From Argopecten irradians (taxonomy: Eukaryota; Mollusca; Bivalvia; Pectinida; Pectinidae), in contig NC_091142.1 of assembly GCF_041381155.1 (NCBI RefSeq), positions 7,364,778 to 7,428,777 of the forward strand: a stretch of DNA of 64,000 bases. The letters run 5' to 3'. The notes beneath the pieces are model-generated. The model saw nothing but the letters and a program-made list of their open reading frames with translations, searched no databases and was not told where the DNA came from. A program made the position numbers and the translations under genes. Below are positions 24,901 through 33,900 of the stretch, in pieces (position 1 is the first letter of the stretch; every line of letters starts with the position of its first letter).

Positions 24901-26713
24901 TCTGATTTTGTGCAAAACCAAAAAAATAAGGTTGTTATTTGTTTGCTTGAGGGCAAAACTGATAAAAAGTTTTTGAGTATAGGCACTGATTTTATAAGGT
25001 CAGTCGGGTAACTGGAAACACAAATATTTTTTTATAATTTAAAATTATGTTTAGATATTATATTATATGTAAAGTTTAAGTACATTTGCAAGTTCTATTT
25101 GTTTGATATCATCAAGTTTATGTACATATACGTATGTATAGTGTGTCCAGTGTGGATTGTCCATGATCTTTGAACATTGATCAATAATAGTTCTATTACA
25201 CAATGTATGTGAAGCCGTGGTCCTAAAAACTTAAGTATATATATATATATATATATGTAACAGGAGAGGAGAAAATGTAGCCGCCAGACCGGGATTCGAA
25301 CCCGGGACCCTCGGAATACTAGCCGAGTGCTCTACCGACTGAGCTACCTGGTCACCGATGATCGACCCAGTCCAATTCCGCTACACTCCTCCCTCCTTTC
25401 TCGAAGTCTTCGCCCCCGAAAACATACGAGACCCTTCCAAACACCACCACCGTGGGTTATTTAGTTGGGCGCCAATTTTGTAACAGGAGAGGAGAAAATG
25501 TAGCGTCCAGACCGGGATTCGAACCCAGGACCCTCAGAATACTAGCCGAGTGCTCTAACGACTGAGCTACGTGGTCATCGATGATCGACCCAGTCCAATC
25601 CCGCTACATATATACTTTATTCTGCCTAAAATTTATTCACAAAAAAGGGCTATAGCGTCATGAAATAAATCAACCAAAACCAAATCTTGGCATGAATCTT
25701 GATCACTAGATGGCAGATTTAAATTTAGTAAATCATACATACTACAAGTTCTATTCATAGATTGTATTCATTCACCCGAGCAAATATATATTGAATGCTG
25801 GTATATACATAGATACCATATTATTATTTAGCTTAACCCGAGCAAACATAATGAATAGATATATATAATGTATGACATCATCGCATGTTACCGCATGTAT
25901 ACTGACATACCATGTACACTACAGTACGAATGTGATTAATTGCTGATTAAACTGATAATTGAGGTCATCTGGTTAATTATATAATTAATCATCTTTAAAT
26001 CACTAATCAAGCATTATTTTGTTATGGTGAGTTTTGTTTCTTAAAAAATAAACTTAAATATATAATGTAGATTTAAGATATTATTGATAATTTATTCATT
26101 ACTAACATTATAGTATACAAATGTATAGCTATTTAGTATTTATACATGTAACATCACACTCAATTATAAAGTTCTTTTAACTTGTGTCATGAACTTAACT
26201 CTGACGTTTGACCCATGACCCTCACACACGTGCCTTCCCTTAACTAGGTCACAGAGTCTTGTTTACGTAACCATCGACTCACCTACTGAAACCGATATTA
26301 GCGTGTGAGCAAATGTGTCGTAGGTGGAAATTAAATCCTCTGCCATTTCCGGCTTCACGTAGAAGCTGAAAAAACAAAATCACAGCATGAAAACACGCCT
26401 ATTTCTCAAACAATCCATTTAAATTGATCATCGACATCCAAACACATGCAAAAATTTCTCATTAGAAATATTGAACTTACCAAAGACACGCCCAAGTTCC
26501 GCTTAACAGAGAATGAACGAACGAAACTGTTATGTTTTTCCATTTCCATGAGGTTTTCTTTCCTAATCCCGACGGGGTCAACAGTTTGGAAATTAGAGAA
26601 AGAACGTAAAAAATCACAGCCGAAACGGCAATAACACTCAGGCCATAAGGGGCTCCTCCCAGTTCGGTTGGCCAGACCTCTTCCATGGCTTTAGTTTCCA
26701 TAATGAATAACAA
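9731..26713 (-). CDS. TLCD1/2: TLC domain-containing protein, TLCD1/TLCD2 type (complete, 5 exons)
   Basis: The model joins 26481-26713, 26283-26365, 24423-24505, 18259-18430 and 9731-9933 on the minus strand. All four junctions have GT/AG borders and keep phase, giving 257 residues; human TLCD1 has about 247. Sequence landmarks in order are a hydrophobic N-terminal helix, WKWKNITVSFVHSLLSGTWA (family WRWxNLLVSxxHSxxSGxWA), YFIYDMWDM and HHVV (the TLC-domain histidine pair), ALLIEINSIFLHLRQ, YRFNSVVNL, and a last membrane helix followed by FYRLLQSDFLHKKDK. Known members sit in the plasma membrane and limit incorporation of polyunsaturated acyl chains into phospholipids, so they set membrane fluidity. 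The start is the first Met of the open frame; METKAMEE four residues later is an equally good start. Introns are large and filled with repeats, notably a minisatellite derived from exon 4. Confidence 0.93.
11810..12470. repeat. Minisatellite, ~49-bp units in a 99-bp higher-order period
   Basis: The motif GACGATTTAAAGCTTCC recurs at 11920, 12019 and 12118, exactly 99 bp apart. Each 99-bp repeat is two related ~49-bp halves, each with a GATTT core, a CAAAC or CAAAC-like centre, and a final ATGT. Flanking units to 12470 are more diverged single halves. It lies in TLCD intron 4; the apparent open frames in it are by-products. Confidence 0.85.
12787..12985 (+). mobile_element. tRNA-derived SINE
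   Basis: The head, from GACCGTGGCGGCCGATAGTT, includes a recognisable B-box-like GAGTTTGAATCCC about 50 nt in, followed by a tRNA-unrelated body (CACTGGGCCCCGAC, then GTGGCACATCC) and an ACTAACAG tail region. On the opposite strand it produces the familiar spurious peptide WDSNSRPRG seen in many tRNA-SINE translations. Confidence 0.65.
13485..13705. mobile_element. Inverted-repeat remnant rich in TTCGCG
   Basis: The left part has CCGGTTATTGCTCGG and TTTTCGCGATTTCG; the right part has ACCGCGAAAATAACCGG. The two ends pair imperfectly over CCGGTTATT. A similar element ending in CCGCGAAAACAGCCGG lies at about 52190-52380, directly upstream of the first EPDR exon. Confidence 0.5.
15310..15519. 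mobile_element. Tc1/mariner-like MITE with TA target site
   Basis: The ends read CCGTATTCGACCCAATAAGC and its inverse, pair for over 25 bp, and are each flanked by TA (15308-15309 and 15520-15521). The length of 210 bp leaves no room for a transposase. Diverged relatives with CTTATTGGGTTGAATAC or GTGCTTATTCAGTCAAATAC occur near 23070-23300 and 24360-24390. Confidence 0.8.
15560..18010. repeat. 47-bp minisatellite derived from TLCD1/2 exon 4 and its donor
   Basis: About fifty head-to-tail copies of a 47-bp unit, written on the plus strand as TTTACTTTCCTAAATTGACA, then ACACTGTTAAACTATAAC, then AACTGTTGT. The unit aligns base for base with 18253-18299, the last coding bases of exon 4 plus the GTAAGT donor. 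Most copies have TTTCCT where the exon has TTACCT, which destroys the donor, but several copies (near 15830, 17570, 17620 and 17810) keep the TTACCT form. Units near the exon keep the exon-like ACTATTGAAACTG; distal ones have ACTGTTAAACT. Occasional units are truncated or have 1-2-nt indels between 16420 and 17150. Each unit also holds the odd palindrome AACAACTGTTGTT. Confidence 0.93.
18011..18252. repeat. Diverged units between the 47-bp array and exon 4
   Basis: Five or so degenerate units repeat the pattern TTTGAACC(C/T)GTTGTTTTACTT with AAATTGAT or AAATGGAT between. Two keep donor-like sequence on the minus strand: ACTTACCT at about 18177-18184 and ACTTGCCT at about 18214-18221. They link the true exon end to the homogeneous array. 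Confidence 0.8.
18259..18430 (-). CDS. TLCD1/2: TLCD1/2 exon 4
   Basis: A 172-nt exon follows a CCCTTTCAG acceptor and starts in phase 0 with ILICFTIAIVTRIYVGYSVV; it ends YRFNSVVNL plus one base before GTAAGT at 18253-18258. The last ~41 nt and the donor are the apparent source of the large minisatellite that begins directly downstream in the intron. Human TLCD1 has YRVNKYVNL at the same place, so this exon end is ancestral. Confidence 0.92.
18953..19029. mobile_element. Short palindromic element (CACCCCTGAA family), copy 1
   Basis: The ends TTCACCCCTGAA and CAGGGGTGGA are inverted repeats around the conserved core GGTCTAGTCTTTGAT. About 80 bp long. It lies in TLCD intron 3; five more members are at 22752, 35992, 36418, 36812 and 40306. 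Confidence 0.7.
19680..19960. repeat. Degraded SINE-like repeat with triplicated 31-bp segment
   Basis: The region starts with a TTTGGATTGGTTTGGATTGG run and holds three successive copies of ACTGCCGACTAGCGGTCAGT ending TCTGGCAA at about 19838-19927, followed by a B-box-like remnant (TGGGATTCATACTTGCGACC). It resembles the interspersed elements at 43612 and 46505 at its 5' part. Confidence 0.5.
21461..21819. repeat. Large palindrome with duplicated arm
   Basis: The sequence from TTCATTATTTTTCAAAGG reads inward to a CTACGTAG centre near 21690 and then back out to CCTTTGAAAAATAATGAA. The inner part of the left arm (TACTATACATGTTCCACAGG to CTAGTAGAGA) is present twice in direct order. Arm identity is very high, so the structure is young or homogenised. 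It lies in TLCD intron 3. Confidence 0.85.
22335..22500. mobile_element. Palindromic end of an interspersed element
   Basis: The arm CATAAGTGGATATGAAGGAT, then GGGATATTCAACCCTCGG, is repeated inverted to the right as CCCTCGGGTAGAATATCC then CTTCATATCCACATATG. The loop carries AACCCACGGCAAGCCTCGGG. The flank at 22030-22140 (ACTGGCTGGTCTAC, then GCATGGCTACCCATGCAATA) also recurs at 50060 and, inverted, at 59340, so these are pieces of one element family. Confidence 0.7.
22752..22838. mobile_element. Short palindromic element (CACCCCTGAA family), copy 2
   Basis: AACTCATTCACCCGTAAATT on the left pairs with CAGGGGTGGGTGAGTTAA on the right around GGTCTAGTCTTTGAT. It matches the copies at 18953 and 35992 over nearly their whole length. 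Confidence 0.7.
24423..24505 (-). CDS. TLCD1/2: TLCD1/2 exon 3
   Basis: An 83-nt exon reads GYFIYDMWDMFVYQRNRQ then SYELMGHHVV and stops at a codon boundary before GTAAGTGG. The YFxxD and HHxV residues are the best conserved part of the TLC domain in this subfamily. Confidence 0.92.
25256..25385 (-). repeat. 3' LTR of the tRNA-carrying TRIM
   Basis: This copy has the better tRNA-like body at 25283-25353: A box TAGCTCAGTCGG and B box GGTTCGAATCC are both perfect, the T arm pairs CCGGG/CCCGG, the anticodon stem pairs CTCGG/CCGAG, and the loop contains AGT (Thr-type) but has 8 bases instead of 7. Only about five of seven acceptor pairs form, so it is tRNA-derived rather than a working tRNA gene. 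Confidence 0.87.
25479..25608 (-). repeat. 5' LTR of the tRNA-carrying TRIM
   Basis: The LTR has TG...CA borders. At 25505-25576 it holds a tRNA-like sequence on the same strand, with A box TAGCTCAGTCGT and B box GGTTCGAATCC, one base off consensus in the A box. Confidence 0.85.
26283..26365 (-). CDS. TLCD1/2: TLCD1/2 exon 2
   Basis: An 83-nt exon follows a TTTTTTCAG acceptor and codes for FYVKPEMAEDLISTYDTF and AHTLISVSV. It ends one base into a glycine codon at a GTGAGT donor. The phase fits both neighbours. Confidence 0.9.
26481..26713 (-). CDS. TLCD1/2: TLCD1/2 exon 1
   Basis: The exon codes for the cytosolic or luminal leader, the first membrane helix (LSVIAVSAVIFYVLSLI) and the WKWKN motif. 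It ends after two bases of a codon at a strong donor (CTTTG|GTAAGTTC on the minus strand). No promoter motif was identified upstream. Confidence 0.9.
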
Positions 26714-27137
26714 TTAATTCATAAACAAAGCAGAATTTTCCCTGCCACTTCAGACACGAGTCGGTAACATTTTAAACTTCAAAACAAGACAGACGGAATG
26801 TGTACTGACGGAGAAAAACACGACTTGACGCTTGCAGTTTTGATGATATTACTGTTGTCAAGTCGTATATCCACTAAGTGAACCTACATGTACATACATA
26901 CCAACCATACTAAGGATACCAATGCCTATACTGCGTATATTATACATTATAATCAGGTATATAGATATAGGTTAAGGAATTTCCTAGCCAAATCAAATAA
27001 CTTCTTAAATTATAATTGATGGATTTAAATAGTATTTGCCAATCAAAAGGATTTTCATAACTGGTTTTTTTTACATTTAGATTACCAAGGACGTATATGA
27101 TAAATCCTTGAGATTACCAACTCTTTGAAGCTACTAC

Positions 27138-27440
27138 TTAAAGATGTTCCACCGCTGACAAATGGTATTTTTTCTTTATCAAAAACAGAAGCAGGCGATT
27201 TAGCATTTTTCTTCAGTTACAAAAGTTACTTACTTTACATAATTACCACCATTGAAAAGTTTGAGCTTCTTATTTTACTTCAACATAAAAATATTACAAA
27301 TAATCAATTGCATCCCGAAAAAATTCCGTGGCACTATGTCCTGTTATGGAATGAAGTACTGATTCCGCATGCACCAAAAGCAAAATTATTATTTCATATT
27401 ATTTTTTGTGCTAAATAGACATATATATACACAATTAAAC
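27138..27440. mobile_element. TTAA-flanked MITE (AGATGYTCCACCGC family), truncated
   Basis: Begins TTAAAGATGTTCCACCGCTG and follows the copy at 47287 closely (GAAAAGTTTGAGCTTC, ATGGAATGAAGTACTGATT), but the right terminal repeat is missing. Full copies are at 47287-47658 and 58639-59002. The 97-residue open frame inside is part of the repeat. Confidence 0.75.
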
Positions 27441-28837
27441 AACAACATTTATTAATCAAACTGCATTTAGGAGGTGTACTCGAACCTGCTGAAACACAGG
27501 ACTTGACCGGGCATGCCTCTAAGCTCCGGCCCTATTTAAAAATATATGCACTGCTGACAAGAAAACGAACAATGAAGGCATCTATTTGTGAAATTTAAGG
27601 GGAAAAAAAATCAAGATTCAAGCACACGTTAGAAAAAAAATTGCAACTCTCTTCAAAACGCTTTCAGATTTGGGTATTACAATTTATAAAATATTTTTTA
27701 TGCAAAAGCATATGGGAAAATACTCAGTTAGCCTGAGAGTATAGCCATGCAGAAATTAGGCTGAACCTAATTAGCTAAGTATATTTAATAAGACAATGTT
27801 CTGCTGCCACAGAACTAACCCAAAAGAGGTAAGTAACTTACCGTAAATCGGGATGTTTTGTTGTCGAGAAAGTTTGGCGTATTTGTATCAATATAAAAGT
27901 GAGGGTGCTTATTTTTTGTTTCGTTTGAAATTTGGCAATTGTGTAAATTGTACACGCATGCCACAATTATAGTGGTTACCCATGTATATATGTGTCTAGG
28001 CCTATCCAAGGAATTATATTATTCGTTGCTATATCTATATGTATGTAAATATTTCATACTGTAAAACAGGCCAGGTTTCACGCCAACTTTTCAAATTCTA
28101 TCGCCAAAATTTTCGCCAAAGTGAAACTAAAAAAAACACACAATAAAAAGCCATTCCCAATAAGGATATATCTTTAGGTTACTATGGGAATTCATTGAAC
28201 ATTATGAAATGGTAATTTTCATAAGGATTTCTCATATACGTCCTTGATTTTCAGAATGCATCATTTTGTAGAAATATTCTCTATATGAATTTTTTCCTGA
28301 TGTCGCAACGACGAGCACACCACAGAAAAAAAATCGGGGGATAAAATATAAGATAAAAGTGGCACACAGGTCTGTCATCATGGCTACCGAGTCTTTTTTT
28401 TTTACCTCGATCATTCCCCACCCACCATCAAAGATGACACTTATGATTACCCTATGATGATCAGTCATGCGTCGCAACACGTAGACATCTCTTACACATT
28501 TTCCATTTATAGCATCCAGTTCAATGGATAACATGCTGTGATAGCCTCTGTGCATGATGTAATTACGACTGGTTCAGAAGAACTACATGTATTTATAAAC
28601 TTTGATATGATTTTTTAATCTAATAAGTCAAATGTGGCTGGATGCATTTTATAGTGATGTATGTATGTATTGTAGTTTTTATGTATTATCACAAAAATAT
28701 AATTTGTGAAAATACTTATTTTATCAAAATGCTCTTCTTCTTTTATTTGAAATTGTATGAAAATGTTGTTATCTTGTTGTTGTTTTTTTTCCAAAATGAA
28801 GATATTTTAGATACATACATGTACATATTATTTTGTA

Positions 28838-28840
28838 TTT

Positions 28841-28911
<71 letters not shown>

Positions 28912-28912
28912 T
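28838..28912. repeat. (TTTA)n microsatellite
   Basis: About 18 perfect TTTA tetranucleotides, which give a low-complexity YLFI-type frame in translation. Confidence 0.97.
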
Positions 28913-29301
28913 ATTTTTGTGTGTGCAAACATTATTATACATTTTAAATCATCCTTCAAGACAATGCCCCTGAGATCTGGATTCCTTATCGCCCACCAAA
29001 AACCTAACATTTCTATGAATATTTCGCCATTGGATTGGCCTTAAGTTGACTGACTGCCAATATATACATGTCAATGAATCTATGTCAGTATTTGAATTCT
29101 AGATGCCTCGGACAGAACTTGTCCCATAGCTGAAAATTCTCCTAATATTACGAAATGATACACACACTAGACACTATTTAATTCTGCCCTCTAGCCTTGG
29201 ATTATTTTCATATCATATCCTGGCTCGGGGATGTATTAATTGAACTGATATACATGTACATGTAGCCAAGGACGTATAAATCCTTGATGTAGCTTATAAT
29301 A

Positions 29302-29699
29302 TTAAGGCCCACTACCTTTCCGAAACGGTTTTTAATGTTTAAAACGAGATCGATCATTTTGTAGAGTCGCAAAAGTTATTAACTTACCGTTAATTTTACA
29401 CGTATTAACACCTTCTGGAAAATTTGATTAAAATAAATAAAACGTTATTTTTCATAACGCGGGTCGTCTTATGTTTCCCGCCGTCATTCTAAATACCGCG
29501 CGATAGTTGACTATAGGCCTAACTGCGCCAGAGGCAAAACAGCAAAATGACTCTCCACTGTTATCATATATTACGCAGGAAATCTTGCATAAGTTTGGTG
29601 TTGTAACCTCATCCTAGGCCATCGCTATATATTATCTGATGTTATTAATGTTTTTAAGAAAACCTTTTTCTTTTACTCCGGAAAGGTAGTAGGCCTTTA
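29302..29699. mobile_element. TTAA-type MITE (CACTACCTTTCCG family), copy 1
   Basis: Left end GGCCCACTACCTTTCCGAAA and right end CCGGAAAGGTAGTAGGCC are inverted repeats. The interior has TTTTGTAGAGTCGCAAAAGT and CATAACGCGGGTCGTCTTAT, which recur in the copies at 44189, 53386 and 61651. Confidence 0.8.
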
Positions 29700-30880
29700 T
29701 AGGACTTACATGTATAAATCCTTGATGTAGCTATATTATAGTTTTTAGTAATTCTAGTAATTAAGTATGAATGCCAGTTCTGGACCTGTGGTGATTGTAT
29801 TCCTCAAAATTTTTGTTACATCTACAATTCAATTCCAATTCAAGTAATTCAAATTCTCTTCAAATTCAATTCAATTCAATTTGTTTATATTAAACTCATA
29901 TATACATTTGTACGTGGGTGTATATAACAAGAGATTAGTATATAGTAAATGGTGCAATTTCCTGAATGAATACATATGAAAGGTATGCATCTGTATATAC
30001 ATTTATTCTGAGATTAAGTACACATGTACATGTACCTGATTTTCTGAAATACATGTGTACAGATGTACATATATTCTAAAACATATTACCTAGAATACAC
30101 TTGAATTGTAGGAGCTAGATGTATCTCTCACCTGATTTCGTGTATAGTTTGAATATATCTAGAAAAATAAATTGGATGCATGATACAAATGTGACATGAA
30201 ATATTTATTTTAGTTATCAATGTACAACAAAATTATAAATTTCTGATCCGAAGTATAATGGAAGCTGGTAAAAATTTGAAGGCTCATAATATTATTTGAT
30301 TTTAATTGCTCAAAAGTTAAAAACTCAAATGAAATGAACGTAAAAGCACCAAACTAAAAAACTAGCAGGCAAAGTTTGAAGATCTACATGTAGGCCTATT
30401 TATGAAATAATAATGAATCAGCTAGAATCTACTGGATATTGTAAAGGCTGAATTTAACGAATGTATCAAACATTTGCTAAATAAATAATAAAAAGAAGAC
30501 TTAAAAAATTGGATTCGTCCTTTTATTTATTCACGCACATAAAATTACTCATAACGCACGTTATTCAATTTGTCTGCAATTTGATGGGATTTATGGGACC
30601 GTAAATCCTCCAAGGGACCATAAATCCTCCAAGAAGGCAATTTGATGCTTTAATGATAATTTTATCTATAAAACTATAAATTTTATAGATTAGTGTGTAT
30701 CCAGTACTTATAAATCCTTGCTGTGGCCTACATCGGTATGTTTTAGGAACGACAACTCTTGTAGAATTGGCTAATATTGGGTTCAGTTGAGAACCGTTGA
30801 TCACCGTGTTGTAGTAATATCCTAACCCAAAATGTGGTTGTTTACATGCTGTGAAACACGTTATTCTTGATTATAATATC

Positions 30881-30926
30881 ATGGGGAAGCGTAAAGGTTC
30901 TGGAACTGAAGAAGAGCTACTTTCAG
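30881..30926 (+). CDS. INO80B: INO80B exon 1
   Basis: Codes for MGKRKGSGTEEELLS and one base of the next codon. The donor is CAG|GTTTAA, weaker than usual. The joined reading LLSVDSPSSSHKK supports both the start codon and the splice. Confidence 0.8.
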
Positions 30927-33900
30927 GTTTAACTCTTTATTCACAGCACCAAAATCTTAGTGGACATGTTTATATCTAGGCGAATGTGAATCACAATTTG
31001 TAGACCATGAAAGGGGGGGGTGTTCTAATTATATTAAAAACTTACGATTTCTACTCAGGAAAAGAACGATGTTTTGTCGGGTACTGTACACATTTTGCTC
31101 ATGACTCTCCTGAAGATATTAGGACATTATAAAAGGCTACTTTTATACGTACTGTAATAGTAGCCTGTCAGTCTAACGTTATAAAAATTTCATAATCGAA
31201 TACAATATCCTTCAATCTCCTTATATCTCTCTCTCCAAACCTTTGTCTCAAAATTAGAATCTAATTGCTCTTTATTAAATTGTATATAAATGTATGTATG
31301 TTCTTAAAAGATGGATTAGGAATTGGGAAGCTCAACAATTTTGTGTCAGGTGAAAATGTAGCTTTAGTCGGTTAGGCTATACTGTTTGAACTTGGTGGAT
31401 GGGGACTCAAGTGTAACAGGAGAGGAGAAAATGTAGCGGCCAGACCGGGATTCGAACCCTGGACCCTCAGAACACTAGCCGAGTGCTCTACCGACTGAGC
31501 TACCTGGTCACCGGTGATCGCCCCAGTGTAATCCCGCTACACAAGTATAAGATACATGTAACACTATACAGTACTCCAACAATGTTATAATTAAAGATAT
31601 AGCATGACAAGACACTTTTGAGACATCACATCGTGTTGACAGTCAGCAAAATAATGTTCGATAATAAAAAACGCTAACCAGCGGACTCTCAATGCAAGTT
31701 TTGCGAGTAACTATATACGTAGCTGTATTACAACATTGAGCCCAATTTATCATGATACTTTTGAGAATACAAGCGTAACGGGAATTTCTTCTCGTTTCTG
31801 TTTTCCCACAAGGTTCTATAAGATCTATGATTCTATATATGAAAAATGTAGATAGATATATATAGAAGTTAAATGAGTTACACTCACCAATTCTAGATAT
31901 TTTCTTTGGATACTTGAAGCTCTTTTATCTATGGCACGCCGTTTATTTGCCATTATGTCCATATTTTTTAACCTTAAGTTGTTGTAAACAAATCTTTACA
32001 TAATGGCAAATTTTTTGACCTTAACGTCAAATCTTTTGACCTTAACGTCAAATCTTTTGACCTTAAGGGCAAAAAATATTTTTTGTCATTATGTGTGATG
32101 TCCTTAAAGGGACAATTCAGTCTAAGAGAACATTAGACTTTGTACATATATCGAAAAAAACCCAGTTCTAATGAAAATTAAATCAGTCGGTTTTACTGTG
32201 ATATGCATGAAAAGTCCGTGGTTGTGACATGTGTGTAGGTGTTCAAACTCGCTCGCTCTCCGCCATTACACATTGTGGTCGAACTTCTTGTATGCCGAAC
32301 CCTGTCCCTTGCTCGTAGAGTAATGCAACTTTTATCTAGAACTGCTCAAATCGCTCTGACAGTATTGTGTTTACCTTATTAGGTGAATTGTCTTCCCAAA
32401 ATTTTTTTTATCACCTTCTCAGTGGTTATGTAGTTTATTTGTTTAACGTGCGTAACTTTGACTCGGGTATGGGTACATCGTCCATATTGTACCTGCTTAA
32501 TCCTATTGATCAACGATTTGATATTTCAACGATATTAATTAAAATACTTAACAATGTCGTGGAATTTATCAATGTTTTACGTTATTTTACGTTATATGTT
32601 TCATAAGAAATGTAGAACAATACATTTATGCTATATTTTGCTTCTTGTTTATTTAAAAGAAGTAGCCTGAGTGAATTGTCCCTTTAATGTTGATATACCA
32701 CTTACTGGGAATGGAATCATCCAATTGTTTGTTGTTCAGAATTAGTATTCATTTCATTAAGGGGAAGGGGAGTCATTTTGAGATAAGGTGTTTCTTCAAT
32801 AAACAGTATCAGCAATGGACAATGAGGTTTCAATGTTTCAATAATTCAAGAATCTTGTAGTATTTTTCATTTTTTCAAGGGGAATGGTAAAATTTTTATT
32901 ATCGTCTTAAGTATAAAATAGTCCAAACAGTTTTTTGACCTTAAGGGCAAAATATTTATTTACCTTAAGGTTAAAAAAGTTTTTTGACCTTAAGGGCAAA
33001 AGATTTTTTTGACCTTAAGGGCAAAAGATGTATTTACCTTAAGGGCAAAAGATTTATTAACCTTAAGGTTAAAAAAAGTTTTTTGACCTTAAGGGCAAAA
33101 GATTTATTTACCTTAAGGGCAAAAAAAAGTTTTTTGACCTTAAGGGCAAATGATTTATTTACCTTAAGGTTAAAAAAGTTTTTTGACCTTAAGGGCAAAA
33201 GATTTATTTACCTTAAGGTTAAAAAAGTTTTTTGACCTTAAGGGCAAAAGACCTTAAGGGCAAAAAAAGTTTTTTGACCTTAAGGGCAAAAGATTTATTT
33301 ACCTTAAGGGCAAAAAAGTTTTTTGACCTTAAGGGCAAAAGATTTATTTACCTTAAGGTTAAAAAAGTTTTTTGACCTTAAGGGCAAAAGATTTATTTAC
33401 CTTAAGGGCAAAAAAAGTTTTTTGACCTTAAGGGCAAAAGATTTATTTACCTTAAGGTTAAAAAAGTTTTTTGACCTTAAGGGCAAAAGATTTATTTACC
33501 TTAAGGTTAAAAAAGTTTTTTGACCTTAAGGGCAAAAGATTTATTTACCTTAAGGTTAAAAAAGGTTTTTGACCTTAAGGGCAAAAGATTTATTTACCTT
33601 AAGGTTAAAAAAGGTTTTTGACCTTAAGGGCAAAAGATTTATTTACCTTAAGGGCAAAAAAAGTTTTTTGACCTTAAGGGCAAAAGATTTATTTACCTTA
33701 AGGTTAAAAAAGGTTTTTGACCTTAAGGGCAAAAGATTTATTTACCTTAAGGTTAAAAAAGGTTTTTGACCTTAAGGGCAAAAGATTTATTTACCTTAAG
33801 GTTAAAAAAGGTTTTTGACCTTAAGGGCAAAGGATATATTAACATAAGGTTATTTGACCTTAAGCAAGAGCTAAAGATTTCTTGAATATACATGTAAAGT

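Larger units (their letters stand above)
25256..25608 (-). mobile_element. Minimal LTR retroelement (TRIM-like) with tRNA-like LTRs
   Basis: Two direct 130-bp repeats (25256-25385 and 25479-25608), about 94% alike, flank a 93-bp interior. Read on the minus strand, each LTR begins TGTAGCG and ends TGTTACA. Four bases inside the 5' LTR is TGGCGCCCAACT, a typical LTR-retroelement primer-binding site beginning with TGG. Immediately before the 3' LTR is the 17-nt polypurine run GAGAAAGGAGGGAGGAG. There is no coding capacity. Both sides are flanked by TATA within an AT microsatellite, compatible with a 4-bp duplication. A solo LTR at 31412 supports the same edges. It lies in TLCD intron 2. Confidence 0.88.
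26714..30880. other. Intergenic region between divergent TLCD1/2 and INO80B starts
   Basis: The two genes start on opposite strands 4.2 kb apart. Apart from the MITEs at 27138 and 29302 and the TTTA microsatellite I see no gene. A 107-codon minus-strand frame at 28232-28555 has no recognisable motif. A small cluster of ATTCAATTC repeats is at 29830-29880. Promoters for both genes must lie here, but no TATA-type element is positioned convincingly at either start. Confidence 0.5.

Noticed and set aside
25283..25353. A functional tRNA-Thr gene
   Set aside because: A and B boxes are perfect, but the anticodon loop has an extra base and only about five of seven acceptor pairs form. Three copies all sit inside 130-bp LTRs.
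28232..28555. 107-codon minus-strand frame
   Set aside because: No recognisable family and no splice or start context. It overlaps AT-rich intergenic DNA.
28642..28947. Tyr/Leu/Phe/Ile-rich frame ending in a YLFI repeat
   Set aside because: It is the translation of the TTTA microsatellite and its AT-rich flank.
32984..33769. Lysine-rich open frames (LKGKRF / LRAKDL repeats)
   Set aside because: They are translations of the 49-bp minisatellite; several overlapping frames of the same kind are expected from a TA-poor 49-bp unit and there is no start context, splice support or non-repeat coding sequence.
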